From Chinchilla lanigera (Eukaryota > Chordata > Mammalia > Rodentia > Chinchillidae): DNA of 64,000 nucleotides. The stretch spans positions 2,388,920 through 2,452,919 of the forward strand of contig NW_004955517.1 in the NCBI RefSeq assembly GCF_000276665.1, read 5' to 3'. Below, one piece after another: positions 47,626 through 58,800 of the stretch (positions within the stretch are counted from its first letter, which is position 1; the number at the start of each line of letters is the position of its first letter). Under the pieces are notes generated by a model, which saw nothing but the letters and a program-made list of their open reading frames with translations, had not been told where the DNA came from and did no database searches. The position numbers were made by a program, and so were the translations under genes.

Positions 47626-50600
47626 GTTAGAAGTTCTGTGAGGCTCAGAACTTCCTGTGCCCTGGCGTCCTGCGCTGTAGATGGCGTAAAGAGGGCCTCG
47701 GATGCAGAGAGAGCTGCTGACTGGTGGATGCAGGGGTGACTCCCCGTGGAAAGCTGGACAGTGCAGCTTTGATCTGCCTGCATTGCCGGGGGAGAGTCTT
47801 AGTTCCCCTCGGCAGCTTCTCAGTTTGCTCCTGCATCCTCCTTTTCTACCCTTGCAAAGCGGCTCCCCTTTCTGTCCTCCCCCAGCACTGGGCAGCAGTG
47901 AGGCGAGCCCGTGACATCTGAGAATGGCTGAGTGGAAAATCCTGCTCACAAGACACAAGCACTGCACGCCTCTCCCGGCTCCCGCTTCAGACCTCTCCGT
48001 TCCAGCAGACAGGGATCGCACCAGTAAATCAGCGAGTCACTCCGTTCCTTCACTGAGCGTGAACAGATAAGACCAAAAGCACATACTTCCTAAAAATGTT
48101 CAACTGTGCCTTTAAGAAGACACATTCTGGGTGCTGAGGTGGAAACAGATTTAGGTGAGAAAGTGGAAACGGAAGACCCTCAGTTCTGGGAGTGCGGATG
48201 TTAGATTCTGTGTCCATCCCGAATCTCACTGCCTCTCACGGTGCCTGGCACGTGGCAGGGATCCCTAAGTTTTTGTTCAGGGAAAGGATAACCTACGGAA
48301 GTCAGCATCCCAACCCTTCCCTCAAGTCTCCTTCCCATTTAGTACTGTACCGCCTTTACTACCAGTTCGGTGGGAAGATGGCTTGAACGGCAGAGGTCTT
48401 GAACAATCCTATCCACTCACTCCCTTATGGAGATCCAAAGCCAGTAAGGACATGCGGGTTCATCACCGAGAAGTGGACGTCAAAACGGTGACTTAAAGTC
48501 TTTGCAGTAACAATTCAGATTAGCCATACATGTTCTCAGAGACACATTTTACCAGAGATAAAACTAAACCTAAAATATTTGTCATGTTTTTGCTAGAAAG
48601 TCTACACTGTGACAATGTGTGGTAACTCGGGAGGAATTTCGTATTACATAAGCAGGGCCATAGGCGTCGCCGGGGCCTCGCAGGGGAAACCCCTCTTGCC
48701 CGACACAGCTCCGCCCACGGAGCGCAGTGACCTGGTCCCCACCACGCTGGCCACCCCAGGCCTCCTAGTGACCTGGTTGTCCTGTGCTGGGAATCAGCTT
48801 TCTGGAAACGTAGAGGGATGTGTTTGGAGCTGCCCCTGAGTGCTTTTAGTGTAAGTATTCTTGGCTAGAATCTACGTTTAAGAATGATCACTGTAAAATA
48901 TATCAGTTATGCAGACCCACTGTCTGCACAGCGGAGAGCCTGAGGTGCTCCTGTTTTCCACTCAGCCCTCCTCTGTAAACATTGAAGACTCACCGCTGAC
49001 CAACAGCCTCTGCTAGAGGATTAAATACAGCACTTCTCGCACTGATTTCAAGATCAGAACACTCACGGGTTTTAGTTTCTCCTCCAAGGGTGCAGCAGCA
49101 CCACCAGCGCTATTTGCACGTCAGCCTAGCATGCACGTTTGGTGAAAAGTTCAAGACCAGCCCAGCACGCACTGTAGATTAACATCAGCCACTTTCTCCA
49201 TACCTAACAGATTATTTTAAAGCACTCTTGGTCAGTATACTTAAGTGCACACACCCATAGCCAAAGAAATGGCAGAGGAACACATAGGTCAGATGGGATA
49301 TACTCTCTACTGTGATGGGTTTAGGATTTGGTTAACTCTTTGCAGAAGGTAAAACCTGCTGGCTAGAGGCTGAAACATCATACACCTTATAAAACTGTTT
49401 CTAAGATTAGTCTTAAAGGTCTGTACATATTTGATGAGTCCGGTGGTTGAGCACAACATATTTCATTAAAGTAGATGTTCTCATTTGACAGCCTTCAGTG
49501 TATTAAGAACCTCCATAAATATTCTTGGAAAAAGCAAACAGATTTAAATTTCCTTGTCAGGAATGGCTCTAATACCACCCTTTCTGATTAAACCACCCAA
49601 TTATATTTTTTTTCAGGAACAAGAAAGAGATAATGTAGAATCAATGAGTTATCAAGCTTGTTTCTGACAAAAATGACTATGACTTCGAAACACACTTTAT
49701 TGTGTGCTGTATTCTGAACTTTTTTTGATCAACTAGGTGTCTACACAGGCAGTACCTCAAAAGCTATCGCTTATTAGATATAGCAGATCATATCAAGAAG
49801 TCCATATTGTGACACCCACTTCAGAACTTGATGGTGCTCCCATTTTGGGGTGAGTAGTGTTTTAAGATTCTTCCAGTTTTGGTAAAATATAACAGGGTTG
49901 TCCTGAGCTAGGTTCCACTGTCCAGCAACATTTTCGCCGCTCGTAATTCTCTCTCATAGTTTCCCATTCGTGGGAGAGAAGGAAATACAACCTTTTCCAG
50001 CCTGGTGCACTCTCCACCCAGACTAAAAGCTGGCTGGAGGAGAAATTTCAAGCGTATTTCTTCTGTGTTATTTACATTTCTCCTCTGTGAGATTCATCTG
50101 GGTTTTATTGGCACAAATGGATTTTGAAAGCGAGCTCAGTGCTCAGGTGCAGAGGAATGCATCTGAGGACTCCCAATTTCTGTTTTGCCGTGCTTGTGAG
50201 CTCCCTCACCGACAGCTGTGCTCATTTTTTTAATTACTCAGGTGGTCCAGGTGCTTTGCAATATTCTCTGGCAAGTGCCACCTCAGCCCTTTCCAGCCTG
50301 CCACGGCGCAGCATGAAGATCTTGGGGAGAGGGTGTGAGTAAAAGGCAGGGGAAAATTCTATTGAGTTCTCTGCAAATACATCAATTCAATTGGAATTTC
50401 CTCTTCTGTTCTGTATCTGTGATGAACTAGTTGCATTAAGATATTGCTATCTCTGAGCTACTTTGGCATCTTTATTTTGACTTTAAATTTAAAAGACTGA
50501 AGGATAAAGGTTTATTTCAGCCAATTTAAAAAACTACCTTCCTCCAGTCACCTCTGCATATTATCTCTTCTTAGGCAGGCTCACTTTCATCACATCCACG

Positions 50601-50859
50601 TCTTGGGAGCTGCACAAATTGAGGAGAAATAAAACGCACGTTCTTCAGTTTTAAACATGTAATTAGCTCGCAGTTACAAAGGCACAGTGTGAGAAGGAGG
50701 ATGTGGAATCAGAAGGGGGAGATGCTAATAGAAATACAGAGTATGGTTGTAACTTCCTGCAGATCCTTCCTACCTAGGAATTCGTTGTGGGTTCACAGAC
50801 AAAGCAACCCTGCCCCGCAAAGGGAGAGAGGAAGAACCCGAACCAGAGTGGACCTGCCG

Positions 50860-51045
50860 TGGTTCCGTGTCCTGTTCACAATACTGCGGGGCCTTGACCA
50901 AGCTCCACACTTGCCCTGCCTCCATTCTCTGATCTGTAAAATGGGGGACTGATGTTACCTCCCTCAGAGTGTGACTGTCTGGTTAAGGAGACAAGCGTGT
51001 AAGATGCCTGGCACAGTGCCAGGTATGTAGTGGGAACTTTTAAAG
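50860..51045 (-). repeat. MIR fragment
   Basis: TTCTCTGATCTGTAAAATGG, GATGTTACCTCCCTCAGAG and GATGCCTGGCACAGTGCCAG are antisense MIR. Confidence 0.8.
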
Positions 51046-52998
51046 TGGAAACAACTACTGCATTCTTCATTTTGCTAAAAAGAATAGATGATGTCATTGT
51101 GAACTTTTTCAAAACATCTCTTATTATTTTCCCCAACGTGCACAGATTTAATTCCTCTGAATAGGTTACATCATCTTTTCTGGGCATGGCATTCTGGACT
51201 TTTCCGGAAGTGAGACTTTGAAAGACAGTGCACATTTGCCCTCACACAAGCCAAGGGCCCAGAGCTGTTTAAGACACGGGTGTGTGGCTGCCCTCCCCAA
51301 GTCCGTGGGGCCCAGCCTGTGGGAGCCTAAGCTCTTCAATGAACTGGCAGTCTGCTTGCCAATGCTGCTCCTCTGAAGCTTCATTAATTTACAGTATGGA
51401 ATAGCTTGAGATGATAGCTCCACTTGTAGCTAACGGCTTCACATACAACCTGCTGCAACCGGCCTTGGAAGGAGGACGGTGGCTGAAGTCAGTAAGAGAG
51501 GTTGGGAAATTGCATGTGTGTGGGGGGAGGGGACAGGGCAGCTCAACACGGGTGAGTTCATGTGACCCTAACTGGCAGCAGCTCTTGAGTGAAAGTTGTG
51601 TTTGTTTTCTCAACTCTCTGCGAAGGATTACGGGGTTCCAGCAGGGGTTCATGATGTCCAAGGCTGCTATTATGAACGGACTTACAGGAACGATAACAAA
51701 GCAATATAAAACTTCAGGTAGGATCTACCTCCTATTGAGGCTGAGCTAGATTAATCAAACTTCAGTCCACTTGTCAGAATGAGTAGCTTCATGCCAGCAT
51801 GCAAAGGGCATGTGGGTTGCAGAAGGCCCCAAGGGTGGCAGATACATGGGTCAGTACATTCCCAGACATACGGAACTATTCCCAAGAGCTGCCTGAGACT
51901 GTTTCAGTATCTGAAAGCTGCTGCTCTGAAAAAAAATTTATACCTAAGAGCTCCAGGCGTGTGTGCGATTCCCAACTTTGCTTTTGAAATCTCTGAGAAA
52001 CTGTGAGCCCCCTTCCTGGTGCCTTTAACTTTTGTTATATCCTCTCGTTCATTTCCCCATTAAAAAGGCCATACAGATTTGTTGACTGTGTAACAAAAAG
52101 AGAAGCTTAAAGCATCAGTTTGTTTCCATTAGCGTAATTAGTTAATCATCTTATCATCTCTGTCTAGGATAATTATATTAATAGACTTTCTTCCCGACTT
52201 TTGAATTAACGACAAAGAATTCAGACCATCTTGTAGTCTCAGAATGAAACGCAGAGGATCACCAGGTAATACACTTAGCAAGCATTACCAAACAGAGGTG
52301 GCCAGACTCATCTTGCACCAGTTTGAATTTAATAACAGCAACTTTTCTCCTGATAAGCTTCAGCTACAGAAATACCAGAGCTGGGGCTGGGCATTTAACA
52401 GATGGTAGCACAAATATATAATGCAAAGAAAGGCCAAGGAGAAGCATCAGCCACTTGGAATGCAGCTTTTCAGAGAATGCAATAGATGGGCTTTAAGCAT
52501 CTGAATACTTTTTGTATAAAAATCCAGCTCTTGTAAAGGTGTGTGTCCCCAGATCAGGGCAAACTCAGTCCTTTTACCTTGGGCAAGCCCTTAGGAAATT
52601 AGTACATATCTTTCAACACATCATACAGTAGTATTTGGTAGCTATTTATGGAGTTTAAGACGTTCTTATTGTGCCACTGGTGAAGAACCTTAAGATGGTC
52701 AGCATTTTGTAGCAAATCAATGTACTTAGGACATTAAATCCTCCCAAGGAGGGCTGAGGTAGAATGACATTTCATTTTTATAAAACCAAATAGAAGTTTG
52801 CTTAACAGTTTCCTCATTACATTAAGGCAAACCCAGCACATCCTTCAACAGCTAATGTAAGCATCATACTGTCACATAACGCAGCCTCTTCAGTTTAAAC
52901 ATATGAATAAAGGAAGCAAAGTTTAAAAAAAGACACATCACTAAGGATATCAAAAATCATATTTGGAAAGAAAAGTGTACAACCCAAATGTACCTGTG

Positions 52999-53036
52999 CA
53001 CGCGTGCGCACACACACACACATACACACACACAGA
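52999..53036. repeat. (CA)n repeat, read as UG repeat just inside SYNPR intron 1
   Basis: In the SYNPR pre-mRNA this is a (UG)n run about 34-70 nt downstream of the exon 1 donor. It is bordered by the palindrome GCACGCGTGC (52998-53007). Confidence 0.92.
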
Positions 53037-53069
53037 GAGCTGACTATAAATCAAGAGATATAAACTTAC

Positions 53070-53093
53070 CGGAGCAAATATCACCATACACAT
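53070..53093 (-). CDS. SYNPR: SYNPR coding exon 1, N-terminal eight codons (alternative first exon of the short isoform)
   Basis: On the minus strand the codons ATG TGT ATG GTG ATA TTT GCT CCG read MCMVIFAP and are followed directly by GTAAGTTT, a near-consensus 5' splice site. MCMVIFAP followed by LFAIFAF is the N-terminus of the 265-residue synaptoporin as I remember it from human and rat. The exon ends on a full codon, which fits the phase-0 start of the exon at 17542. An in-frame TAA directly abuts the ATG, so no longer in-frame N-terminus is possible from this exon. The start context is weak (T at -3, T at +4), and codon 3 is a second in-frame ATG followed by G. A longer isoform with a different first exon is known in the family; I do not see its coding exon here. 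The exon is too short to be called from ORF length and is supported by splice-site, phase and sequence agreement. Confidence 0.93.
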
Positions 53094-53152
53094 TTACAAA
53101 AGAATTGATAATCCAACTTCCCTCTCCTGAAAGATAGTAGAGATTGTCTCAT
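53081..53152 (-). other. Overlapping upstream ORF of 23 codons in the SYNPR leader
   Basis: The only upstream ATG in the leader starts at 53152 (context AGTATGAGA, A at -3, better than that of the real start). It reads 23 codons in a different frame and ends at TGA at 53083-53081, inside codons 4-5 of the SYNPR reading frame. An overlapping uORF with the stronger context normally reduces initiation at the downstream AUG. Presence in the mRNA is inferred from the predicted leader; translation is unproven. Confidence 0.6.
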
Positions 53153-53546
53153 ACTAAAAACGAAGCTTCTCTGTCCACAGCCCCAGCCACTTGTCCCTCT
53201 TTTTATGAAGACAGGAGGAGAGCAAGGAAATCAACGCGAAGGGAAAGTGAGATGTTATACCAATCAGGTAGCAGCTTCTGCCTTATTTGCGGAGAGATGG
53301 CAAACCAGTCGTATTAGTAGACAGTGACAGCCCACAGCCGAGCACAGGAAGCTGATACTTCCCGCGGGTAAGCTGCTGCCTGCTTTGTGGGGAGGTCGCT
53401 CCCACCGTGGCGCGCGCCACTCTGAGCTCCGGGAAGTGCAGAAACACTTTGCTCCAGCGGGCTGCCTGGGAGAGCCCCTTCCTCCCTCACCCACAGCACC
53501 TAAAGGCAAACTGAGAGAGAAAAGGAGCCAGGATTTTGTGTGCTGA
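53094..53546 (-). other. SYNPR: Predicted SYNPR 5' untranslated leader
   Basis: This is the stretch between the start codon and the start site predicted about 28 nt downstream of the TATA box. On the sense (minus) strand only one ATG occurs between the real start and 53595, at 53152; several would be expected by chance in about 450 nt. This AUG depletion is typical of a scanned leader and supports the boundary. The middle part (about 53355-53460) is locally CpG-rich. The exact transcription start and any leader intron are not visible from sequence. Confidence 0.6.
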
Positions 53547-53567
53547 GGTTCCAGGGGGAAGCAGTGG

Positions 53568-53574
53568 TTTTATA
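53568..53574 (-). promoter_or_regulatory. Candidate TATA box of the SYNPR short-isoform promoter
   Basis: The minus strand reads GGATTTTATAAAACC here, an excellent TATA match. It lies about 480 bp upstream of the start codon and just upstream of the AUG-depleted leader. Initiation would be expected near 53540-53546, where CTCAGCA is a modest initiator-like sequence. Confidence 0.5.
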
Positions 53575-53590
53575 AAATCCTTATGAATAG

Positions 53591-53598
53591 ATTTGCAT
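53591..53598 (-). promoter_or_regulatory. Octamer motif (POU-factor site) upstream of the TATA box
   Basis: The minus strand carries a perfect ATGCAAAT octamer, the classic Oct/Brn POU-domain site. It sits 16 bp upstream of the candidate TATA box, and an octamer close to a TATA box is a known promoter arrangement. POU factors active in neurons are a plausible input for a synaptic gene, but that link is inference. Confidence 0.45.
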
Positions 53599-54046
53599 AG
53601 ATTAGGTAAATGTTGGCATGTTTATTACAAAAAAATACTGCCCTTGTTTTTATGGAAATGAATGGGTATGAACATGATCCCCATTTGGGGAATTCTTACG
53701 CCGTCCATAAATAATCATTAAGGTGGTGGTACTGGAAATCAGGATTTCCAGGCTCCAGAGATGGTGGAAGGCACAAATTATAACTTGGGTGCTCATTTAT
53801 CACACAAGTGCTACTTAAAGCCTTCTGCAAAATCTCAAAATTAGAAAGGTTTCAGAGGTTTAAATGAGTTGGATCTTTTTGTTCCCTCTGTAAAAAGGAG
53901 TCGAGCTTGTTCTCTCCCAGGCACTGAAATCACGGCACCCTGAGGGGATGTGTTTTGGGGATGCTGGCACCAAATTCCTGGAGGGTGCATGCCCCTCACG
54001 CTGGCATCCCGAGGATGGCATCCCCTAGGGAGCACCCTACGGCACA

Positions 54047-54083
54047 GGGAGGGGAGGCGGCCGGGAGGGGAGGGGAGGCGGGG
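54047..54083 (+). other. Potential G-quadruplex tract
   Basis: The plus strand carries six runs of three or more G in 37 bases (GGG, GGGG, GGG, GGGG, GGGG, GGGG) with mostly short loops. It lies about 500 bp upstream of the predicted SYNPR start site, on the template strand. Confidence 0.6.
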
Positions 54084-54215
54084 TCCTCTCCCACTCGTAC
54101 AGGTGCTGGCCCAGGTGCGTCTGCCGTGCCTTCTGTGCAGCAGGTGACGGCCCAGCTGAGACTCGCGTATTAGGGTAGCCGCTTACTAGTCCGGAATCTG
54201 TCTTGAGTCTTTGGG

Positions 54216-54330
54216 CCTCTCTCTCTTCCTGTCCCTCTCTCTCTCACACACACACATGTACACACACACACACACACACACCCCACTATCATTACCACAC
54301 AGCCACCATCACCATTCTCTCTCTCTCTGC
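54216..54330. repeat. Compound (TC)n/(CA)n/(TC)n microsatellite
   Basis: TC run, CA run of about 17 units, a CCAC/ATCAC-rich spacer and a second TC run. Confidence 0.9.
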
Positions 54331-54414
54331 CCCTTCTCCTGTGCACACAGTAATCCAGAGAGGGAGGAGAGGCAGGGTACCAAACAAACCAAAACGAAAA
54401 AGAAAAACAAAAAG

Positions 54415-54560
54415 TGGTGGTGAGTCAGGCAATCTGGATCTAGTCCTGGTCCTCCATTTGCTAGTCACATGACCTAGGAAGCCCTTTAATGTCTCAGCCT
54501 TAGTTTGCCATCTGTAAAATGGACATAGTCGCGCTGCATAGTGCTGTTGATGAGAAGGTA
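54415..54560 (-). repeat. MIR fragment
   Basis: CTAGTCACATGACCTAGGAA, GTTTGCCATCTGTAAAATGG and TGTTGATGAGAAGG follow antisense MIR. Confidence 0.8.
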
Positions 54561-55934
54561 TGGAAAAGAAATAAAATACAGCTAAGGCAGAACTCACACG
54601 CAAACTAGGCTTCCTTTCTCCCCTCGTTCCTCACGCGTGAACCTTCAGGGTATTTAAATTCTCCGCTCTCCCTACTCTGTGACCCCTGTTTACAGCAGCC
54701 ACATTGGCGCTACCACGAGCCACCTGTGTAGCTCACTGAAAGTCACTGCGCATCAAGAGAGAACAGACTGGGGAGTGAGGGAAGCCAGCGAGCAACGCAG
54801 AGACAGCAGGAAGGCTGCAGACCGCCAGGCACCTCATTCAGCGCTCAGGACCTGCGGAACAAGCGCGGGAGTGTCCAGTGACGGCCCCGAGGGCCACAGC
54901 TTCCGCCAGTGGCGGGAAGGCGCAGAGTTCGTGCAGAGGTGAGGGGCTGGTTCCTGCCAGCGCTGTACCTGTATGGCAGGGCCGTGCTGTGCAGCTCTTC
55001 AGGGTGGCCCTAGGTCATTCTCATTACCCTCGAGTATGAGGAGCCCACTTCAGCCAAGGAAAGCAAACTGTCTCCTGCATAATAGTATGTACCACGTTCC
55101 AGGGACAGTCACAGCGATTTTTGATATTTCATCGGACTTGGGCCTCCCTGAACTACAAAGTTACATTTCCGTTCCAGCTGAGATGAGGACGCCGTGACCC
55201 AGGAGTGAGGGGCTTCCTGGAAGTCCGTGCGCGGCGATTAGTAAAGCTGAGACATGACCCTCGTGGGTGCTGTCATCCGGCTGCCACCCGCGCTGTCCTG
55301 GCTGCCCCGAGAAGGTGCTTAGACATTTATTTCCTCAGTCTGCGGGGTACGGTGAGTCCGCGTATGGACACACGGGCCTGTGATAACTCCTCAGCTGTTC
55401 GCACTGTGTAAATTCACACCACGGACACGCCCCTGTGTAGACACAAGCTTGTCCAGCCCAGCAAGGTCCGTGCCCAGCCTTGTGGGTTTCACATGGGTGT
55501 GGGCCCTTTACTTAGGCCCTGCGGAGAAAGGAGGAATGAGTCCAGTCATGGGTTCGCTAGGGATCTGCGCTGTGGCCCTCGGCATGCCCCTGAATTTCTT
55601 TGTGTGTCAGTTTTTCTCAGGTTTGAATCGAAGCATTTCCTCAAAGGTCCCCAGAGGAGACGCGGTTCCCCTGGAGTAGAGGAGGCTTTAATGCCAATAG
55701 GTACCGTCCAACCTTCTGGTCACGTTTGTGTTTCCTGCCTTGTACTTTGTTTCAGACAAAACATTTGTATCCTCTAAGTCTCGCCTGTCACCCCAGCCAC
55801 TGTCTTCCCAGGACGAACCCCCTGCACTCTTACTGCTATCAGTCCCTCTCCAGATAGAGCCCTCACTGAGCCCTAAGGCACGAGTGAGAGCATGCCACTC
55901 ACCTGAGAGAGATACTTCAGCTGCTGCCCTGCCG

Positions 55935-56460
55935 GCTTAAAGGAGAACCCGAACTCTTTACTGTGCCTTCAAAGCCTTTGTGATCCGGCTCCATCAGCTG
56001 TGTTCAGTTCCAGCCCTCCCCTGCGCGGCCCGTCAGCCATGTGGTCCGCTCTGACTCGGTTCTCCCTGTGCCTCCTGCCTGGGAGACCCTCTCCTTAGAC
56101 CTTGTCCTGTGTCTCTGCCATTTATGCTCTAGCTCTGCTACCTGCTCATCACAGGGTCCTTCTCCCTGCCCACCTAACCTCAAAAAAGCCTCTCCCTGCC
56201 CTGGCTGGCTCTCCCTTTTACACCATCTTGTATTCCTGGTTGAGTGTGTCACAGTTTCTTTTCATACTTATTGATATTATTGTTATTATTATTTTTGCAT
56301 TTTGTGCTGCCTGATAAGCTCTTGCTTACACATTTGCTCACCGATTATCTCCTTTCTCTCAGTGGCGACTTCTACCAAGGCAGGATCCATTTAAGATCCT
56401 CTCAGTGCCCTCGGCACATAGTAGGTGTTCAGTAGATATCTGGTGGATAAACGAACGATC
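55935..56460 (-). mobile_element. L2 LINE 3' portion
   Basis: AAAGCCTTTGTGATCCGGCT, CCTGCCTGGGAGACCCTCTC, AAGGCAGGATCCATTTAAGA and GGCACATAGTAGGTGTTCAG, ending in a diverged GGATAAACGAACGA, follow antisense L2. Confidence 0.8.
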
Positions 56461-58369
56461 AATCAGTGAGCCAACATGAGAGCACGTGAGGCTCCAGACG
56501 GCAGAAAAGAAGCCTAAGTTTATTAAAGGAACTCAGCCTTGAAACAGGGGCATATGAAGGACAGGTGATCCATTTGTACGAGTGGATACACTGTCTTTCC
56601 TTTTCACTCGGAACATTCTGGAAGCGTCGTTAGAGAGGAGGCCATGTCAGAGATGATGGAGAGCTCTTTGCGCAAACCATACTGACCTGTGCTTCTTAAG
56701 GGCCCAGCTCCCCTGGGCCCACACAGTGACTGATATTTGGATATTCGCCCACACATTTGTCATCAGAGAACAAATACTCTTGTCAGGCAGCCACTCAGAC
56801 TGTCTTCACCTTCCATTTTATCAGTCAGTTCAGACACTTGGCTACCACCCTACAACACAAAGTTTGATCTGACAAAAATAAGGCAATATGCCAGTATTTG
56901 ATGGTTCTTGTTTGAAAAATGATGTTATTGTTGCTACTTCCTTAAAAATAACATCAGCCCATTATTAGACTATTAAAAATAGAAGTCCAAAGTTTCTTAA
57001 GTCGAGCATTTATAGAGAAGGTTAAGCAGATTAAAATGATCTGTGAGTCTCTGAAAACCTCATTAGCAATGCTAATTTCCAATATGGCCAGATCCGTGAT
57101 TCTGATGTTCCAAATGAGCACAGCGTTCAGTCAGCTTCAAAGGAACTTTTTTGTTTTCTGCTGAGTGGGAAAGCTTACCTCCCCTCGGGTGGACATCCTT
57201 TCTGGTAAATGCAACAGTTCCTCACCCTTACAGCTCTATTTCTGAACATCTGGCTTCTCCAAAGGGGTCCTTTCAGGCCTGTTTGCTTGCGGTGGACAGT
57301 AGGAGGCCAAGCTTACAAGCATTGAGCACGTGCTGAGTGGAAAATTCCAGAAGCATGAGGATCTCTCCCTTTGCAGCATGGGAATGGAAGTACCAAAGCT
57401 TAGACTGCATTTTGCTCCAAGAACAGTTTCAGCTCTTTCAAGCTATAGCAATAAGAGCCCTTAAATTGAATCCACTGGTGAAACAACCTTGAAATCTTGA
57501 ATGGTGCCTTCCTTACTCTGAGCACCACTTCTAGCTTGGGTAAAAGGTAATTTGTTTGGATATGAGCAGGTATAAACAGTCAAGGTAGACCTTTCTAGGC
57601 TCCTTAACTATTTTTTTTTGTAGAAGAAAGGGTGCTTTTCTCCACCTTTGTCTCTTTTATTTTGAAATACCTAATATAATAAAATAATATCCATATCAGT
57701 TGAACACTTATGAGATCATTAGCTTTCCTCAGTGGAGTAGTTCCAGACTGGTGAACAGGATGCCACACTGAAGCTGAATGTAGAAGAAATAATTGTGAAA
57801 ACAAGAGAAACATTAGGAGATTATAAGGGAAAAGATTTAGTAAAGTTAGGGTGCTGGGGGTGTTTGGGTAGAAATGTAGTCACGCCTGAAAGGTGAAAGG
57901 ACAACATGGCACCTACAATAGCAGGTCAACAATGTTCAAGATGCCGCAAGTCCAGGCTCCTCAGGGGCAGGGGAACTTCTTATTCTCTGCCTTCAGCCCA
58001 CACCACAGAGCCAGGAAGTCAGCCGCCAAGCAGTGACCAGAGGCTGAAAGAGGGATGGACAGCACTTTGGGGGCAGGACCTGCGTGATTAAATGCACGCC
58101 CCTTTAGGCAGACACACTACTAGACCACTCCCGCTTGTCTGTCCAGAGCCACTTTCCCAGACCCTCTGCTTCCCAGAAGCCTGGCCTACTGGGATCTCAC
58201 CGAAGATCCTTCTCTGAGCAACCTGGGGAGGTATGGCCAGGAGCACAGAGGCTGAGGGGAACTGCGGTCCAGACGTTTATTCCCTTGGTCCTTCCTGATG
58301 GGCCCCGAAGTTGGCTGTGCTCCTCTGCGAGCACTAGCTGCTGTGGAGTAGCCTTCTCACACAGCCCTT

Positions 58370-58623
58370 CCCTCCCCTCCTCCCTCTTTCCCTCGCTCCC
58401 TCCTTGCTTCTTTCCCTCCCTCTCTTCCTTCCCTCCTTTTCCCTTATCCTTTCCTTTCCTTTCCTTTCCTTTCCTTTCCTTTCCTTTCCTTTCCTTTCCT
58501 TTCCTTTCCTTTCCTTTCCTTTCCTTTCTTTCCTTTCCTCTCCTCTCCTCTCCTCTTCTTTCCTTTCCTTCCTTTTCCCTTCCCTTCGTTTCTCTTTTTT
58601 CCCCTTCCTTCTTTCTTTTCTTT

Positions 58624-58679
<56 letters not shown>

Positions 58680-58697
58680 TTTTTCTTCTTTCTTTCT

Positions 58698-58751
<54 letters not shown>

Positions 58752-58800
58752 TTCCTTCCTTCCTTCCTTCCTTTCCTTCCCTTCCTTCCCTTGCTGTCTC
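58370..58800. repeat. Large polypyrimidine tract: (TTTCC)n then (CTTT)n
   Basis: About 430 bp of nearly pure C/T on the plus strand, with a 5-bp period around 58450-58530 and a 4-bp period at 58620-58750. The SYNPR sense strand is a purine-only GGAAA/GAAA tract. Ser/Phe- and Lys/Glu-rich ORFs across it are artefacts. Confidence 0.95.

Noticed and set aside
47296..48021. 241-codon minus-strand ORF, the longest in the window
   Set aside because: It runs across an antisense MER20-like transposon fossil and unrelated intron. There is no recognisable protein.
53264..53509. Two overlapping minus-strand ORFs in the SYNPR leader (53264-53509 and 53314-53499) as possible uORFs
   Set aside because: Their first codons are TTG and GTG, not ATG. 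There is no ATG in either frame, so they are not normal eukaryotic uORFs.
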